A stretch of DNA of 64,000 nucleotides from the NCBI RefSeq assembly GCF_026239555.1, contig NZ_JAPIVP010000010.1, forward strand, positions 124,001 through 188,000. Reading direction: 5' to 3'. This DNA is from Pedobacter sp. PF22-3 (lineage in GTDB: Bacteria; Bacteroidota; Bacteroidia; Sphingobacteriales; Sphingobacteriaceae). The notes under the pieces are model-generated. The model was not told where the DNA came from. It was given only the letters and a program-made list of their open reading frames with translations, and ran no database searches. Shown one piece after another: positions 16,966 through 25,854 of the stretch (its first letter is position 1; each line of letters opens with the position of its first letter). Position numbers and translations under genes: made by a program.

Positions 16966-18000
16966 TTATATGTCAATCATCAGTTCACAGGTATAATGAG
17001 TAGCCGAATTTACAACATTTAATTTATATCTATCAGGATAAACCAATTGTAACCGCCGTTCTACATTGGTTAAACCAACCCCACCCTGTGCATCTTTATT
17101 CTGCTGGTTCTTCTTATTCACTACACTAAAATGCAAAATCTTCTGGTTGGCAATGATATTGATCTTTACAGGTTCTGCCGGATCGGTTACCACGCCATGT
17201 TTAAATGCATTTTCTACAAACGAAATCAGCATCAAAGGAACAATTTTTTGATTATCGATCTCACCGTTTAAAGTGAGTTCGATATAAGCACCATCTTTAA
17301 ACCGTATTTTTTGCAGTTCGATATAACTGGTTAAATAATCTACTTCTTTGCTTAAGGCAACTGTTGGTGTATTACTTTCATAAATCATGTAGCGCATAAT
17401 CTCAGAAAGCTTCATAATCGCATCAGCTGTTTTATCCGATTTTTGATAGGCCAGTGAATAGATATTATTAAGCGAGTTGAAAAGAAAATGTGGGTTTAAC
17501 TGAGACTTTAAAAACTGAAGCTCCATCTCACGGCGCTCACTTTCCAGGTTACGTTGAATCCGCTCACTCGCAAACCAATCAATAGTGAACTTGATAATAC
17601 AGCTACTGATCATGAAAAAGCCTGACAAAAAAGTTACCCCGATCACAAAACTATGAACCGGTATATCGATCCGCTTTCCTTTAGCACTGATAGCAGTTAA
17701 TACATCATCCGGATATAATACGGCTATAGCTGTTTTAGCTACAACGGTTAATGCAATCAATAATAAAAATACCAATACATATATGAAATATTTTTTCCGC
17801 TTCTTGATCAGTTCTGGAATCAAGAAAATATAATTAATGTAGAAAATTGAAATATTGATGATCCCATATACTACATAACTGATAAAATAATCTTTGCCCG
17901 TATGTATGGAATTATCAAAAATACTTACTCCAAAAATTATCATTACAATAATTGTCCAAAAAATAGCATGTAATATAAATGGCCCCCTACTTTGTTTCAT
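16966..18000 (-). CDS. Sensor histidine kinase (LytS/YehU-like, PF06580)
   Basis: This 344-residue inner-membrane kinase has four predicted membrane helices (about 10-28, 40-62, 72-95, 118-140) and no extracytoplasmic sensor domain. The phosphoacceptor is His171 in SQLNPHFLFNSLNNIYSL, the His_kinase family motif. A GHKL ATPase follows, with VPLMLISFVENAFKHGV and a glycine box GGVGLTNVERRL. It pairs with the LytTR regulator immediately downstream. Bacteroidota have many such pairs and the ligand cannot be predicted. Confidence 0.92.
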   Translation of the reverse strand: MKQSRGPFILHAIFWTIIVMIIFGVSIFDNSIHTGKDYFISYVVYGIINISIFYINYIFLIPELIKKRKKYFIYVLVFLLLIALTVVAKTAIAVLYPDDVLTAISAKGKRIDIPVHSFVIGVTFLSGFFMISSCIIKFTIDWFASERIQRNLESERREMELQFLKSQLNPHFLFNSLNNIYSLAYQKSDKTADAIMKLSEIMRYMIYESNTPTVALSKEVDYLTSYIELQKIRFKDGAYIELTLNGEIDNQKIVPLMLISFVENAFKHGVVTDPAEPVKINIIANQKILHFSVVNKKNQQNKDAQGGVGLTNVERRLQLVYPDRYKLNVVNSATHYTCELMIDI

Positions 18001-18259
18001 TAGATATATATTAAAATTGGCGAATGTTGATATAGGTTTAGCTAATGCATATCATTCAAGCCACAAAATAAATAAAGTTTTATCGATTTACTTACACAAT
18101 CTACCAACGGGCATTTTTTTTCTACGAACGGTCCAATTGGCAAATTTTATCGACAAACGCCAAAAATGTCTGTTGATCTAGAATCTTGAACACTTGGTAT
18201 AATAGATTTTAGCAGGTTATTTTTCTTGAGTTTCTTTGAATCATCAAAACGGAAACAAA

Positions 18260-18517
18260 ATGAAAACATCATCAGCAATTAGCTTAAAAAATCAAACAGT
18301 AATTACTGATGGCCTTTTCACAATCTCTCAAATAAAACTATCGACCATGAAAAAGTTAGCAAACACATCGCCATTTTTACTTTTATTAGTACCAGTATTT
18401 ATGATGATTATTTTAACACTTACCGTTAACACCAATCAGAATGATGCAGAAATAGTTGTAAAACCTACAAAAACATCTGGCTCTATTGTGAAACAGGCAA
18501 CTGCTATTTTCAAATAG
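18260..18517 (+). CDS. Small membrane protein ahead of an ABC exporter
   Basis: 85 residues if the ATG at 18260 is used, or 56 from the internal ATG at 18347 (MKKLANTSPFLLLLVPVFMM). A single membrane helix follows that Met, then a short Lys/Thr-rich tail ending AIFK. I do not recognise a family. It ends 5 bp before the ABC ATPase, so it is almost certainly in the same operon. It could be an accessory or immunity-like subunit, or a peptide exported by the transporter. The long N-terminal extension before the second Met is uncertain. Confidence 0.6.
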   Translation: MKTSSAISLKNQTVITDGLFTISQIKLSTMKKLANTSPFLLLLVPVFMMIILTLTVNTNQNDAEIVVKPTKTSGSIVKQATAIFK

Positions 18518-18522
18518 GAATA

Positions 18523-19431
18523 ATGGGTAATTACGCTATCGAAACCGTAGGTCTAAACTTTAACTTCGGCAACCAGGCTATAGTAAAAGATCTATCATTA
18601 CAAGTACCAAAAGGGAGCATATACGGTTTCTTAGGCCCGAATGGCGCTGGTAAAACAACCACCATAAAAATCCTACTAAACCTATTGAAGTCACCATCTG
18701 ATCAGGTTTTTATATTTGACAAAGAAATAAACAGCAATCGTATAGCGATCCTTAAACGCATAGGTGCTTTGGTAGAACAACCGGCCATTTATGGTCATTT
18801 AACCGGAAAAGAAAACCTGGTTAACCGTTGTATCTTACTCGGCATTAAAAAAACAAAGGCCGATGAAATGCTGTCGCTGGTAGGCTTAGCAGAAGCAGCA
18901 AATAAAAAAGCCAACAAATATTCGCTAGGCATGAAACAACGGCTGGGTATTGCCCAGGCACTAATTTCAGATCCAGAATTACTGTTACTGGATGAACCTA
19001 CCAATGGATTGGACCCAAATGGAATTATTGAGGTTAGGAACCTCATGATCGATCTAGCCACTAAACACCAAAAAACAATACTGGTTTCAAGCCATCTATT
19101 GGCAGAAATAGAAAGAACAGCAACCCATGTTGGCATTATAAATAAAGGCCAATTATTATTTCAGGGTACAATTAACGAACTTCATTTATTGAGCAAACCC
19201 ATGCTTGAGATCGAAGTAGACAATATTGAAAATGCGAGCACCCTACTAATAAAGCAGGGATATGAAGTTACCACAAAAACGGAAAAGGTAATTACTGTGC
19301 CATTTGTTTCTTCGCGAAAAAGTGGAGAACTAAATACATTATTAATCCAGAACGGTTTTACGGTGAGCAGTCTGTATCAGCAACGAAAAGATCTCGAAAA
19401 TTTATTCCTGGATATTACTAACACCAACTAA
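18523..19431 (+). CDS. ABC transporter ATP-binding protein (DrrA/CcmA family)
   Basis: This 302-residue cytoplasmic ATPase has Walker A GPNGAGKTT (38-46), signature LGMKQ (135-139) and Walker B LLLLDEPTNGLDP (about 153-165), followed by the switch His in SSHLLAEIE. The C-terminal 80 residues resemble the dimerisation region of bacitracin/lantibiotic-resistance ATPases. It pairs with the permease 2 bp downstream. The substrate is unknown; lantibiotic or peptide immunity is the common role of this layout. Confidence 0.92.
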   Translation: MGNYAIETVGLNFNFGNQAIVKDLSLQVPKGSIYGFLGPNGAGKTTTIKILLNLLKSPSDQVFIFDKEINSNRIAILKRIGALVEQPAIYGHLTGKENLVNRCILLGIKKTKADEMLSLVGLAEAANKKANKYSLGMKQRLGIAQALISDPELLLLDEPTNGLDPNGIIEVRNLMIDLATKHQKTILVSSHLLAEIERTATHVGIINKGQLLFQGTINELHLLSKPMLEIEVDNIENASTLLIKQGYEVTTKTEKVITVPFVSSRKSGELNTLLIQNGFTVSSLYQQRKDLENLFLDITNTN

Positions 19432-19432
19432 C

Positions 19433-20230
19433 ATGCACGCTCTTTATATTTCCTTAATATCAGAATATTACAAATCCAGAAAAACCTTGGCCTTTTGGGC
19501 TGCTATATTATTACCCCTTATTATTTGTGGGTTAATCAGTGCTGGTTTTTATAACAATGCCGATAAAATCATTGCTAACCACTACCCTCCAATGCTCTTA
19601 TGGGCACAGTATAGTGGCGCAGCATTAGGCGTAATGGGATTCTTAATCATGCCTTTCTATGTTATATTTATGGCCTTTTCGGTCAACAACATCGAACATA
19701 AGAACGATACCTGGAAAATGTTATTTGCCCAGCCCCTCAATAAATTTTCAATTTATGCAGCAAAATACCTATACGCTATATTTTTAATATTTATCTGCTT
19801 GTTCTTATTTGCTACACTTACTTATGCATTTGGTCATTTATTACAGGTATTGGTTCCTAAGTTTAATTTTAATCAATACAGTCCATTAGATATACTGATT
19901 AACGCTTATACTAAATTATTTTTAGCTTCTTTAGGCATTTTATCCCTACAATTTATAATAAGTTTGTTATGGAGCGATTTCCTTAAACCAATGGGAATTG
20001 GTTTTGTTGGCACCATTATGGGCATTATTGCTGCCAATGTAGGGTGGAAATATGCTTACTTGATTCCCTATTCTTTGCCAACGCTTGCTTCAAGAATAAC
20101 CAAAGTAAAAAAAGGTACTGATCCATTAGCGTTCCCTGTTTTTACACAAGAAATATGGACAAGTTTAATTTATGCTTCAGTGCTTTTCATCATCGGCTAT
20201 TTTATTGTAACCAAAAAGAGCATAAAGTAA
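19433..20230 (+). CDS. ABC transporter permease (lantibiotic-immunity-like ABC-2 type)
   Basis: This 265-residue membrane protein has six likely helices. It begins directly after the ATPase stop and has the length and layout of ABC-2 or MutG/SpaE-like permeases (ISEYYKSRKTLAFWAAILLPLII; NNIEHKNDTWKMLFAQPL, the typical cytoplasmic coupling region). With the preceding ATPase it forms one transporter. A terminator follows. Confidence 0.88.
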   Translation: MHALYISLISEYYKSRKTLAFWAAILLPLIICGLISAGFYNNADKIIANHYPPMLLWAQYSGAALGVMGFLIMPFYVIFMAFSVNNIEHKNDTWKMLFAQPLNKFSIYAAKYLYAIFLIFICLFLFATLTYAFGHLLQVLVPKFNFNQYSPLDILINAYTKLFLASLGILSLQFIISLLWSDFLKPMGIGFVGTIMGIIAANVGWKYAYLIPYSLPTLASRITKVKKGTDPLAFPVFTQEIWTSLIYASVLFIIGYFIVTKKSIK

Positions 20231-20257
20231 TTGCCCTAATAAACATACCTACAAATA

Positions 20258-20305
20258 AAAGCCTGCTGATTTGACTTTAGTACCAAATAGCAGGCTTTCT
20301 TGTTT
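20258..20305. terminator. Terminator after the ABC permease
   Basis: AAAGCCTGCT (20258-20267) pairs perfectly with AGCAGGCTTT (20289-20298), followed by CTTGTTT. It lies between converging transcripts (ABC operon and the small LuxR-type gene) and could serve both. Confidence 0.8.
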
Positions 20306-20334
20306 AGACTGAGAGGTTATATGTATTTTAACTC

Positions 20335-20565
20335 TTATAGAGATAATATTCTTTCTTTGAAAGCCCAAACAATTAATTGATAAGAGTTTTTAAGATCTAA
20401 CTTTCTTACCATATTTCTTCGGTGCGTATTAACTGTGTGTTCGCTGATAAAAAGCATTGAACCAATTTCTTTACTATTGTACCCCATTGACAACAGGTGT
20501 ACAATTTCGACTTCCCTTTCACTAATCGACCCATGATTTTCCTGCAATAGGATATTATTTATCAT
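20335..20565 (-). CDS. Stand-alone LuxR-type helix-turn-helix protein
   Basis: This 76-residue protein consists almost entirely of a GerE/LuxR DNA-binding domain: ISEREVEIVHLLSMGYNSKEIGSMLFISEHTVNTHRRNMVRKLDLKNSYQLI. There is no receiver, PAS or membrane segment. Upstream DNA (20566-20854) shows no in-frame sensor remnant that I could recognise, so it may be naturally small. It faces away from the signalling cassette starting at 20855 and might regulate either that cassette or itself. Confidence 0.75.
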   Translation of the reverse strand: MINNILLQENHGSISEREVEIVHLLSMGYNSKEIGSMLFISEHTVNTHRRNMVRKLDLKNSYQLIVWAFKERILSL

Positions 20566-20854
20566 TTTTTGAGAGAATTAATTAGTTTCTAATAATCAGC
20601 CTTTACCAGAACAGGCTTATTTTGATATCAGTTTAAAATGTTTGTTTTAAAGGATAGACAGCTTTCTTTATTTACAATAACAAACTATTTGTTGCTATTC
20701 TATACCAAAATTAGTGTAGAGGCACAATATGATTTGAGCATAAAATCCCCTAAATTAAAGGGTGTTTTTACGGTATTTTATTTGCAAATACTTCTTGATA
20801 GATCATTAATTATTATCGATTTTTAGGCTTTTACAAACAAAACCTTTAAATCTT

Positions 20855-21232
20855 ATGAGCAAAAAATTAAATATGGAACCTATCGACCCGAAGGTTGCAA
20901 AGGCTATGGTTGCTGCCTATGCCAAAGATGGCATGACCTCTTCAGAATGTTACACAAAGGCAGTATGGTTTCCTGCTGAACAGATTTTGGAAATCGCAAA
21001 ATCAATGAGCGAAGGCAAATATGATGGATTAAGAATTTATTTCGCACAATATTTAGAAGGAGCAATCGATGGTGTTCCTGAATCATACGAAGGTAGAAAT
21101 ACATTATTGTTGGTACCAACTACATCAAGAGTGGGTAATGATAATGAAATAGATGACCATAAAGATGATTTGGGCAACATTGGAAACCGCGGTCAGGGCT
21201 GTCCTGACCAGTGCAATGGTACAGATTTATAA
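20855..21232 (+). CDS. Small hypothetical protein with C-terminal CPxxC motif
   Basis: This 125-residue protein has no signal peptide or membrane helix. The N-terminal part is helical (AKAMVAAYAKDGMTSSECYTKAVWFPAEQILEIAKSM), the middle predicted beta (GLRIYFAQYLEG, NTLLLVPTTSR) and the tail is acidic and ends GNRGQGCPDQCNGTDL. I recall similar short Bacteroidota proteins with a Cys-Pro tail encoded next to membrane and regulator genes, but no function is known to me. The next gene starts 2 bp after its stop. Confidence 0.75.
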   Translation: MSKKLNMEPIDPKVAKAMVAAYAKDGMTSSECYTKAVWFPAEQILEIAKSMSEGKYDGLRIYFAQYLEGAIDGVPESYEGRNTLLLVPTTSRVGNDNEIDDHKDDLGNIGNRGQGCPDQCNGTDL

Positions 21233-21234
21233 CA

Positions 21235-21882
21235 ATGAGATATTTATCCCCCATATTTATAGCAGAGGTTATTTGCTTTATAGTCGCAATCGCCATAATA
21301 TGGAAAGATAAAAATGCTTTTGGAAAAGTGATCACTTGCTATTTGGCTATTGCACTTGTTACAGAGGAGGCTGCAGCCTATTTAGGCATAAGAGGAATAC
21401 ACAATTTATGGCTATTTAATATTTACATTATTTTTGAAATCAGCGCAATATTATACGGTCTATACCATTGCATAAAAAAATATGTTAATCCCAAGCCTAT
21501 ATTCCTAATAGGCTTGGGCACTATAATACTAACTTATATTTTCTTTTTATTTACTCAATCCTTTTCACAATTAAATACCGTTACAATTACCGTAATGTCC
21601 GTAATTTTTACACTTTTTTGCCTTTACTATTATTACTTGCTGGTAACGGATGAAAACTTTATTGAGATTCGCATACATCCTGAATTTTGGTGGGTCACAG
21701 GCGTTTTGTTTTATTACTTTGGAAGTACCATGTCGAATCTTTTTGATGGATTATTTACCGTTAAACTTATAGGCTTTGCTACCTTGAAATATTGCATTTA
21801 TATTATATTAAACCTTATTTTATATAGCTGTTGGTTATATTCCTTTATATGCACAATGAAACAACGAAAATTGCATTCTTAG
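21235..21882 (+). CDS. Multi-pass membrane protein of unknown function
   Basis: With the start at MRYLSPIFIAE (21235) the protein has 215 residues and six or seven predicted helices. It lacks catalytic motifs. The start is 2 bp after the stop of the CPxxC protein, and its 3' end overlaps the histidine kinase by 34 bp, so the three are co-transcribed. The kinase has only one membrane helix and no sensor, so this protein is a good candidate for the sensing partner (inference). Confidence 0.8.
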   Translation: MRYLSPIFIAEVICFIVAIAIIWKDKNAFGKVITCYLAIALVTEEAAAYLGIRGIHNLWLFNIYIIFEISAILYGLYHCIKKYVNPKPIFLIGLGTIILTYIFFLFTQSFSQLNTVTITVMSVIFTLFCLYYYYLLVTDENFIEIRIHPEFWWVTGVLFYYFGSTMSNLFDGLFTVKLIGFATLKYCIYIILNLILYSCWLYSFICTMKQRKLHS

Positions 21883-22640
21883 TTGCCATTGCAACAATGG
21901 TTTTCCTGCTCGTGCCCGTATTCTTGATCTTATATATCAGATCGTACAATCGGCATAAAAAGAATCATTTTCTGGAAAAACAGAATATGCAGCAGAAATT
22001 TGAGTCTGAGATGCTTCAAACTCGTGTGGAAGTACAAGACCAGACCATGCAAAGTATTGCTACCGAATTACATGACAACGTAGGCCAGTTGCTCAGTCTT
22101 ACCACCCTAACGTTAAATTCCGTAAATTTAAACGATGGAGAAAAGGCTAAAAAGAAAATCGACAATTCATTAGCACTTGTTAACAAATCCATTAAAGAGT
22201 TAAGGGAACTGGCCAAGCTATTGCACGGTGAGCAGTTGGTAGAAAATGGTATTGGCCATGCCATAGATCAGGAAATCAACTGGCTTAATAAGGCAGGAAC
22301 ATATGAACTAAAAGTGAATAACCAGTTGGTATATCTGCAGATCACATCTCCTGATAAAGATTTGATCATTCTTCGTTTATTACAGGAAATCATCAACAAC
22401 ATTATAAAACATGCGCAGGCAAAACAGATACATATTGATACATATCTTGAGAAAAATGTATTACATTTAAAGGTAACTGAGAATGGTATCGGATTTGACC
22501 CAAATGAAATGAAGATAAAAAAATCTGGGATGGGACTAAATTCAATTTACAAAAGAATTGAGATGATCAATGGAAAATTAGTCTTAAATTCGGCTCCGGG
22601 CGAAGGCACGTCTATTTCAATTGAAATCCCCTACCCTTAA
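21849..22640 (+). CDS. Sensor histidine kinase (NarL/DegS type)
   Basis: This 263-residue kinase starts at MHNETTKIAFLV, inside the end of the preceding membrane gene. One membrane helix spans about 10-31, followed by a coiled coil. The phosphoacceptor is His75 in IATELHDNVGQLLSLTTL (HisKA_3). The HATPase part holds LLQEIINNIIKHAQAK, ENGIGFDP and SGMGLNSIYKRI. No periplasmic domain is present. The response regulator begins 2 bp after its stop. Confidence 0.92.
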   Translation: MHNETTKIAFLVAIATMVFLLVPVFLILYIRSYNRHKKNHFLEKQNMQQKFESEMLQTRVEVQDQTMQSIATELHDNVGQLLSLTTLTLNSVNLNDGEKAKKKIDNSLALVNKSIKELRELAKLLHGEQLVENGIGHAIDQEINWLNKAGTYELKVNNQLVYLQITSPDKDLIILRLLQEIINNIIKHAQAKQIHIDTYLEKNVLHLKVTENGIGFDPNEMKIKKSGMGLNSIYKRIEMINGKLVLNSAPGEGTSISIEIPYP

Positions 22641-22642
22641 TT

Positions 22643-23284
22643 ATGCAGCAACCAAGTATTTCTATTGCCATTGTTGATGACCACACCCTTTTTCGCTCTG
22701 GATTAGCAAGTTTATTAGAAGAATTCGATGAAATAGATGTGATGTTCGAAGCCATGAATGGCATTGATCTTCAAGCTAAAATCAATCAGCATGCTGAAGT
22801 TCAGCTTATTTTAATGGACATTAACATGCCAGTGATGGATGGTTTTGCCACTACCAAATGGGTTAAAGCCAACTATCCAAACGTTCATGTACTAGCACTC
22901 AGCATGCTAGAAGATGAAAAAGCAATAATTGGCATGCTTAAAGCAGGCGCCGGAGGTTATATGCTCAAAGAATCTACACCTTCCGACTTATTAACTGCTA
23001 TAAAGATGATTGTAAACAAAGGATTTTATGTAAATGAACTGGTATCAGGCAGGCTTTTAGTGGCTTTAAAAAATGAAGATATTAAACCAACATTCTCTGC
23101 AAGAGAACTTACTTTTTTACAATATTGCAGCACAGAACTTACCTATAAAGAAATTGCCGACCTGATGAATGTAAGCCCAAGAACGGTTGACAACTATAGG
23201 GAATCTCTTTTTGCCAAGCTAAACATTAAATCGCGCACTGGATTAGTAGTGTATGGCATCAAAAACAATCTGATCAATATCTAA
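22643..23284 (+). CDS. LuxR-type response regulator (NarL family)
   Basis: This 213-residue protein has an N-terminal receiver with VDDH (11-14) and phosphoacceptor Asp59 (LILMDINMPVMDG), and a C-terminal HTH (FSARELTFLQYCSTELTYKEIADLMNVSPRTVDNYRESLFAKL). It is the partner of the preceding kinase. It ends the four-gene cassette; no terminator with a clean stem was found after it. Confidence 0.93.
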   Translation: MQQPSISIAIVDDHTLFRSGLASLLEEFDEIDVMFEAMNGIDLQAKINQHAEVQLILMDINMPVMDGFATTKWVKANYPNVHVLALSMLEDEKAIIGMLKAGAGGYMLKESTPSDLLTAIKMIVNKGFYVNELVSGRLLVALKNEDIKPTFSARELTFLQYCSTELTYKEIADLMNVSPRTVDNYRESLFAKLNIKSRTGLVVYGIKNNLINI

Positions 23285-23422
23285 TCCAAAACCAATTCAA
23301 GATACTGATTTACAGAAATATACATATTAAAATTTTATTATTTTTTCGGAAAGAAAAGCCTAAAAATAGCACAAAAGCACTAGCTTATTTATTTTCAAAT
23401 AATTATTAGATAAAATTTGGGC

Positions 23423-23452
23423 AACTAACCAATTAGTTTTAACTTTAGTTAA
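23423..23452. promoter_or_regulatory. Tandem inverted repeats, likely BlaI operator
   Basis: AACTAA-CCAA-TTAGTT (23423-23438) and TTAACT-TT-AGTTAA (23439-23452) lie side by side. They are immediately downstream of a TAAAATTTG sequence resembling a -7 box and about 40 bp before the BlaI start. BlaI/MecI repressors bind dyads in their own promoters, so autoregulation is likely, but the half-site differs from the staphylococcal TACA/TGTA. Confidence 0.55.
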
Positions 23453-23489
23453 GGCAATTAATTTGCCATCATCCTTATTATTAACTATT

Positions 23490-23867
23490 ATGGAAATTAA
23501 AGATTTAACTAAAGCCGAAGAGCAGATTATGCAGGTTCTATGGCAATTGGAAAAAGCATTTGTTAAAGAAGTGATTCACGAGCTGCCACTTCCCAAACCT
23601 GCATACAATACCGTATCAACAATCATTAGAATTTTAGAAACCAAAGGTTTTATTGGTCACGAAGCTTTCGGCAAGGCTCATCAGTACCACCCCTTAATCA
23701 GCAGAGAAGAATATAAACGCCACGCTACAGAAAAACTCTTAGGCAATTACTTCGAAAACTCTGTAGAGAGTATGTTCTCTTTCTTTGTTAAAGAAGAAAA
23801 ACTGGATTTAAGTGATGTTGATGAGATTTTAAAAATGATTAATCAGATTAAACATAAGCCAAAATGA
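23490..23867 (+). CDS. BlaI/MecI/CopY family transcriptional regulator
   Basis: Start chosen at MEIKDLTKAEEQIMQVLW (23490), giving 125 residues; the open frame begins 27 bp earlier but those residues are unlike the family. The winged helix spans 1-75 (AYNTVSTIIRILETKGFIGHEAFGKAHQYHPLISREEYK), and the C-terminal helices dimerise. It overlaps the M56 gene by 4 bp (ATGA). In the classical system a membrane metalloprotease relieves BlaI repression; no beta-lactamase is nearby. Confidence 0.93.
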   Translation: MEIKDLTKAEEQIMQVLWQLEKAFVKEVIHELPLPKPAYNTVSTIIRILETKGFIGHEAFGKAHQYHPLISREEYKRHATEKLLGNYFENSVESMFSFFVKEEKLDLSDVDEILKMINQIKHKPK

Positions 23868-25843
23868 GTTTTGCCCACTACCTATTACAGGTAAACTTAT
23901 ACTTAATCGTTTTTTTCGGCTTTTACAAATTACTGTTAGATAAGGAGACCTACTTCACGCTAAACCGTATTTATTTAGTAGCTGCAGGCCTTTTGTCATT
24001 ATGCACACCATTTATCCGTTTAGAATGGTTAACTGAACAGAAGGCGGCGCAACAGGTTTATACATCAGTTAATTGGGAAGCTGTATTGGCAAAAGCAACA
24101 ATTGTAACAGAACGTAATGATGGCTTTAACTGGGGAAATGCATTTGTGTACATCTACTGCACAGGAATTGTATTTTTTTTAATTAGGTTCGTATTTAACT
24201 TATTCGCCGTTAAAAAACTCATTAATGTAAGTAAGGCAGGCTCAGCTTTTTCTTTTTTTGGAAAAAAAGTAATTGATCAGGACTTACCCCAAATGGATGT
24301 AATTGATATTCATGAAGAAGCACACATCAAACAATGGCATACCCTGGATATTTTATTTTTCGAAATTATAGGAATTATTACCTGGTTAAACCCGGTAATT
24401 TATCTTTATAAGAAAGCCATCAAAAATATTCACGAGTATCTGGCAGATGAACTTGCTGCCGAGTTTCAAGGTGATAAAGCTGAATATGCCATGTTATTAC
24501 TCAGTAAGTCTTTTGGCATTTCACCAAATACCTTAACAAATGGCTTTTTAGAAAAATCGTTGATCAAAAAAAGAATTTTCATGCTTCATAAAGAGCGATC
24601 TAAAAAGATCGCTGTTTTGAAGTATGGAATCTTTATTCCGTTATTTGCACTTCTCATTGTACTTGCATCAGCTACTGTACGCAAAAACGAGAAGTTGTTG
24701 TCCATTACCGATCAAATCCCAATGGATAAGCCAATGGAGCTGGTTGAAAATATAGTTAGTCCGTCCGAGAAGACTGTTATGGCGCCAGAAACTTTTGTTG
24801 ATGGCAAAACAGACCCAAATTGGCAAGGGTTTTATCAATTTTTAGCAAAGAACATCAAATATCCAAAGGCGGCAAACAGCAATCAAATTCAAGGCAATGC
24901 CCAGGTAAGGTTTAATGTAAAAGGAGGACGGATTACTCGCATTACATCAAATGTAAAGTTAGGCGAAGGTTGCGACGAAGAGGTAATGAAGGCAATTTTA
25001 TCATACAAAGGTTTTAAAACTATTGCCAATGGCAACTATGCTTTAACAGTAAGTTTTAAAATTCCGGAATCTTCAAAAGAATTTAAGCATAAACTGTTAC
25101 CTAAATCGGGCGATTATGTAAATCTAAACAAGATTAATATCATATCTTATCTTCCTAAAGATACAGAAACCAGCGATGTTAAATCTGAAAATATAAGCGA
25201 AGTATATGATTTTGTTTCGATTGAAAAACAACCAGAATTTCCGGGCGGTATCACCAAGTTTTATAAATATGTGGGCAGCAATATCAAGTATCCACAGATG
25301 GCGCAAGATAACAATGTTCAGGGTAAGGTTTTCCTTAGCTTTATTGTTGAAAAAGATGGGGCACTATCGGATATTCAAATTACACGTGGTTTAGGAAGTG
25401 GCACTGACGAGGAGGCCGTAAGGGTTTTAAAAGAATCGCCAAAATGGGATCCAGGCATCAAAAATGGTTTTGCAGTAAGGGTAAAATATAATATCAACAT
25501 TAATTTCCAGCTCAACGATCCTGTAAAAGAAACCAAAACAAGCAGCATTCCTAGCTACCAGATCAGATCAAAGGAGGGTGCGAATCTAGCTCCATTGATT
25601 ATTTTAGATGGTGTTAAATTAGCAGACAACAGTCAGTTGAATACAATAAACCCAAACAGTATCGAATCAGTTGAAGTGTTAAAAGATCAAACAGCAATGA
25701 ATCTATATGGGCCAACAGCTAAGGATGGAGTAATTTTAGTGACCAGCAAAGGTACAAAAAGCAGTACTTTCCGGCCACTTAACTCAAAAGAGCTTACGAT
25801 AGATAAAAACAATAACTTTTTCGAAATAAAAAGAACCTTCTAA
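23864..25843 (+). CDS. M56 (BlaR1-like) protein with two TonB_C domains and a plug-like domain
   Basis: 659 residues. An N-terminal M56 domain has membrane helices and a zinc site HEEAH (150-154) followed by HEYLADELAAEF. A helix at about 255-275 (YGIFIPLFALLIVLASATV) leads to the periplasm. Then come two TonB_C-like domains, about 315-405 (FYQFLAKNIKYPKAANSNQIQG) and 455-545 (FYKYVGSNIKYPQMAQDNNVQG). A plug-like module at about 565-640 follows (PLIILDGVKL, IESVEVLKDQTAMNLYGPTAKDGVILVTSKG). The penicillin-binding sensor of BlaR1 is absent. It probably senses periplasmic or outer-membrane state. Confidence 0.88.
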   Translation: MSFAHYLLQVNLYLIVFFGFYKLLLDKETYFTLNRIYLVAAGLLSLCTPFIRLEWLTEQKAAQQVYTSVNWEAVLAKATIVTERNDGFNWGNAFVYIYCTGIVFFLIRFVFNLFAVKKLINVSKAGSAFSFFGKKVIDQDLPQMDVIDIHEEAHIKQWHTLDILFFEIIGIITWLNPVIYLYKKAIKNIHEYLADELAAEFQGDKAEYAMLLLSKSFGISPNTLTNGFLEKSLIKKRIFMLHKERSKKIAVLKYGIFIPLFALLIVLASATVRKNEKLLSITDQIPMDKPMELVENIVSPSEKTVMAPETFVDGKTDPNWQGFYQFLAKNIKYPKAANSNQIQGNAQVRFNVKGGRITRITSNVKLGEGCDEEVMKAILSYKGFKTIANGNYALTVSFKIPESSKEFKHKLLPKSGDYVNLNKINIISYLPKDTETSDVKSENISEVYDFVSIEKQPEFPGGITKFYKYVGSNIKYPQMAQDNNVQGKVFLSFIVEKDGALSDIQITRGLGSGTDEEAVRVLKESPKWDPGIKNGFAVRVKYNININFQLNDPVKETKTSSIPSYQIRSKEGANLAPLIILDGVKLADNSQLNTINPNSIESVEVLKDQTAMNLYGPTAKDGVILVTSKGTKSSTFRPLNSKELTIDKNNNFFEIKRTF

Positions 25844-25854
25844 CCAAATTCAAT

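Noticed and set aside
20638..20826. 62-codon ORF before the signalling cassette
   Set aside because: Composition is that of AT-rich intergenic DNA, it has no credible start context or domain, and it lies where the cassette promoter should be.
23864..25843. Classical beta-lactam sensor BlaR1
   Set aside because: The C-terminal penicillin-binding domain is absent and replaced by TonB_C and plug-like modules; no beta-lactamase gene is nearby.
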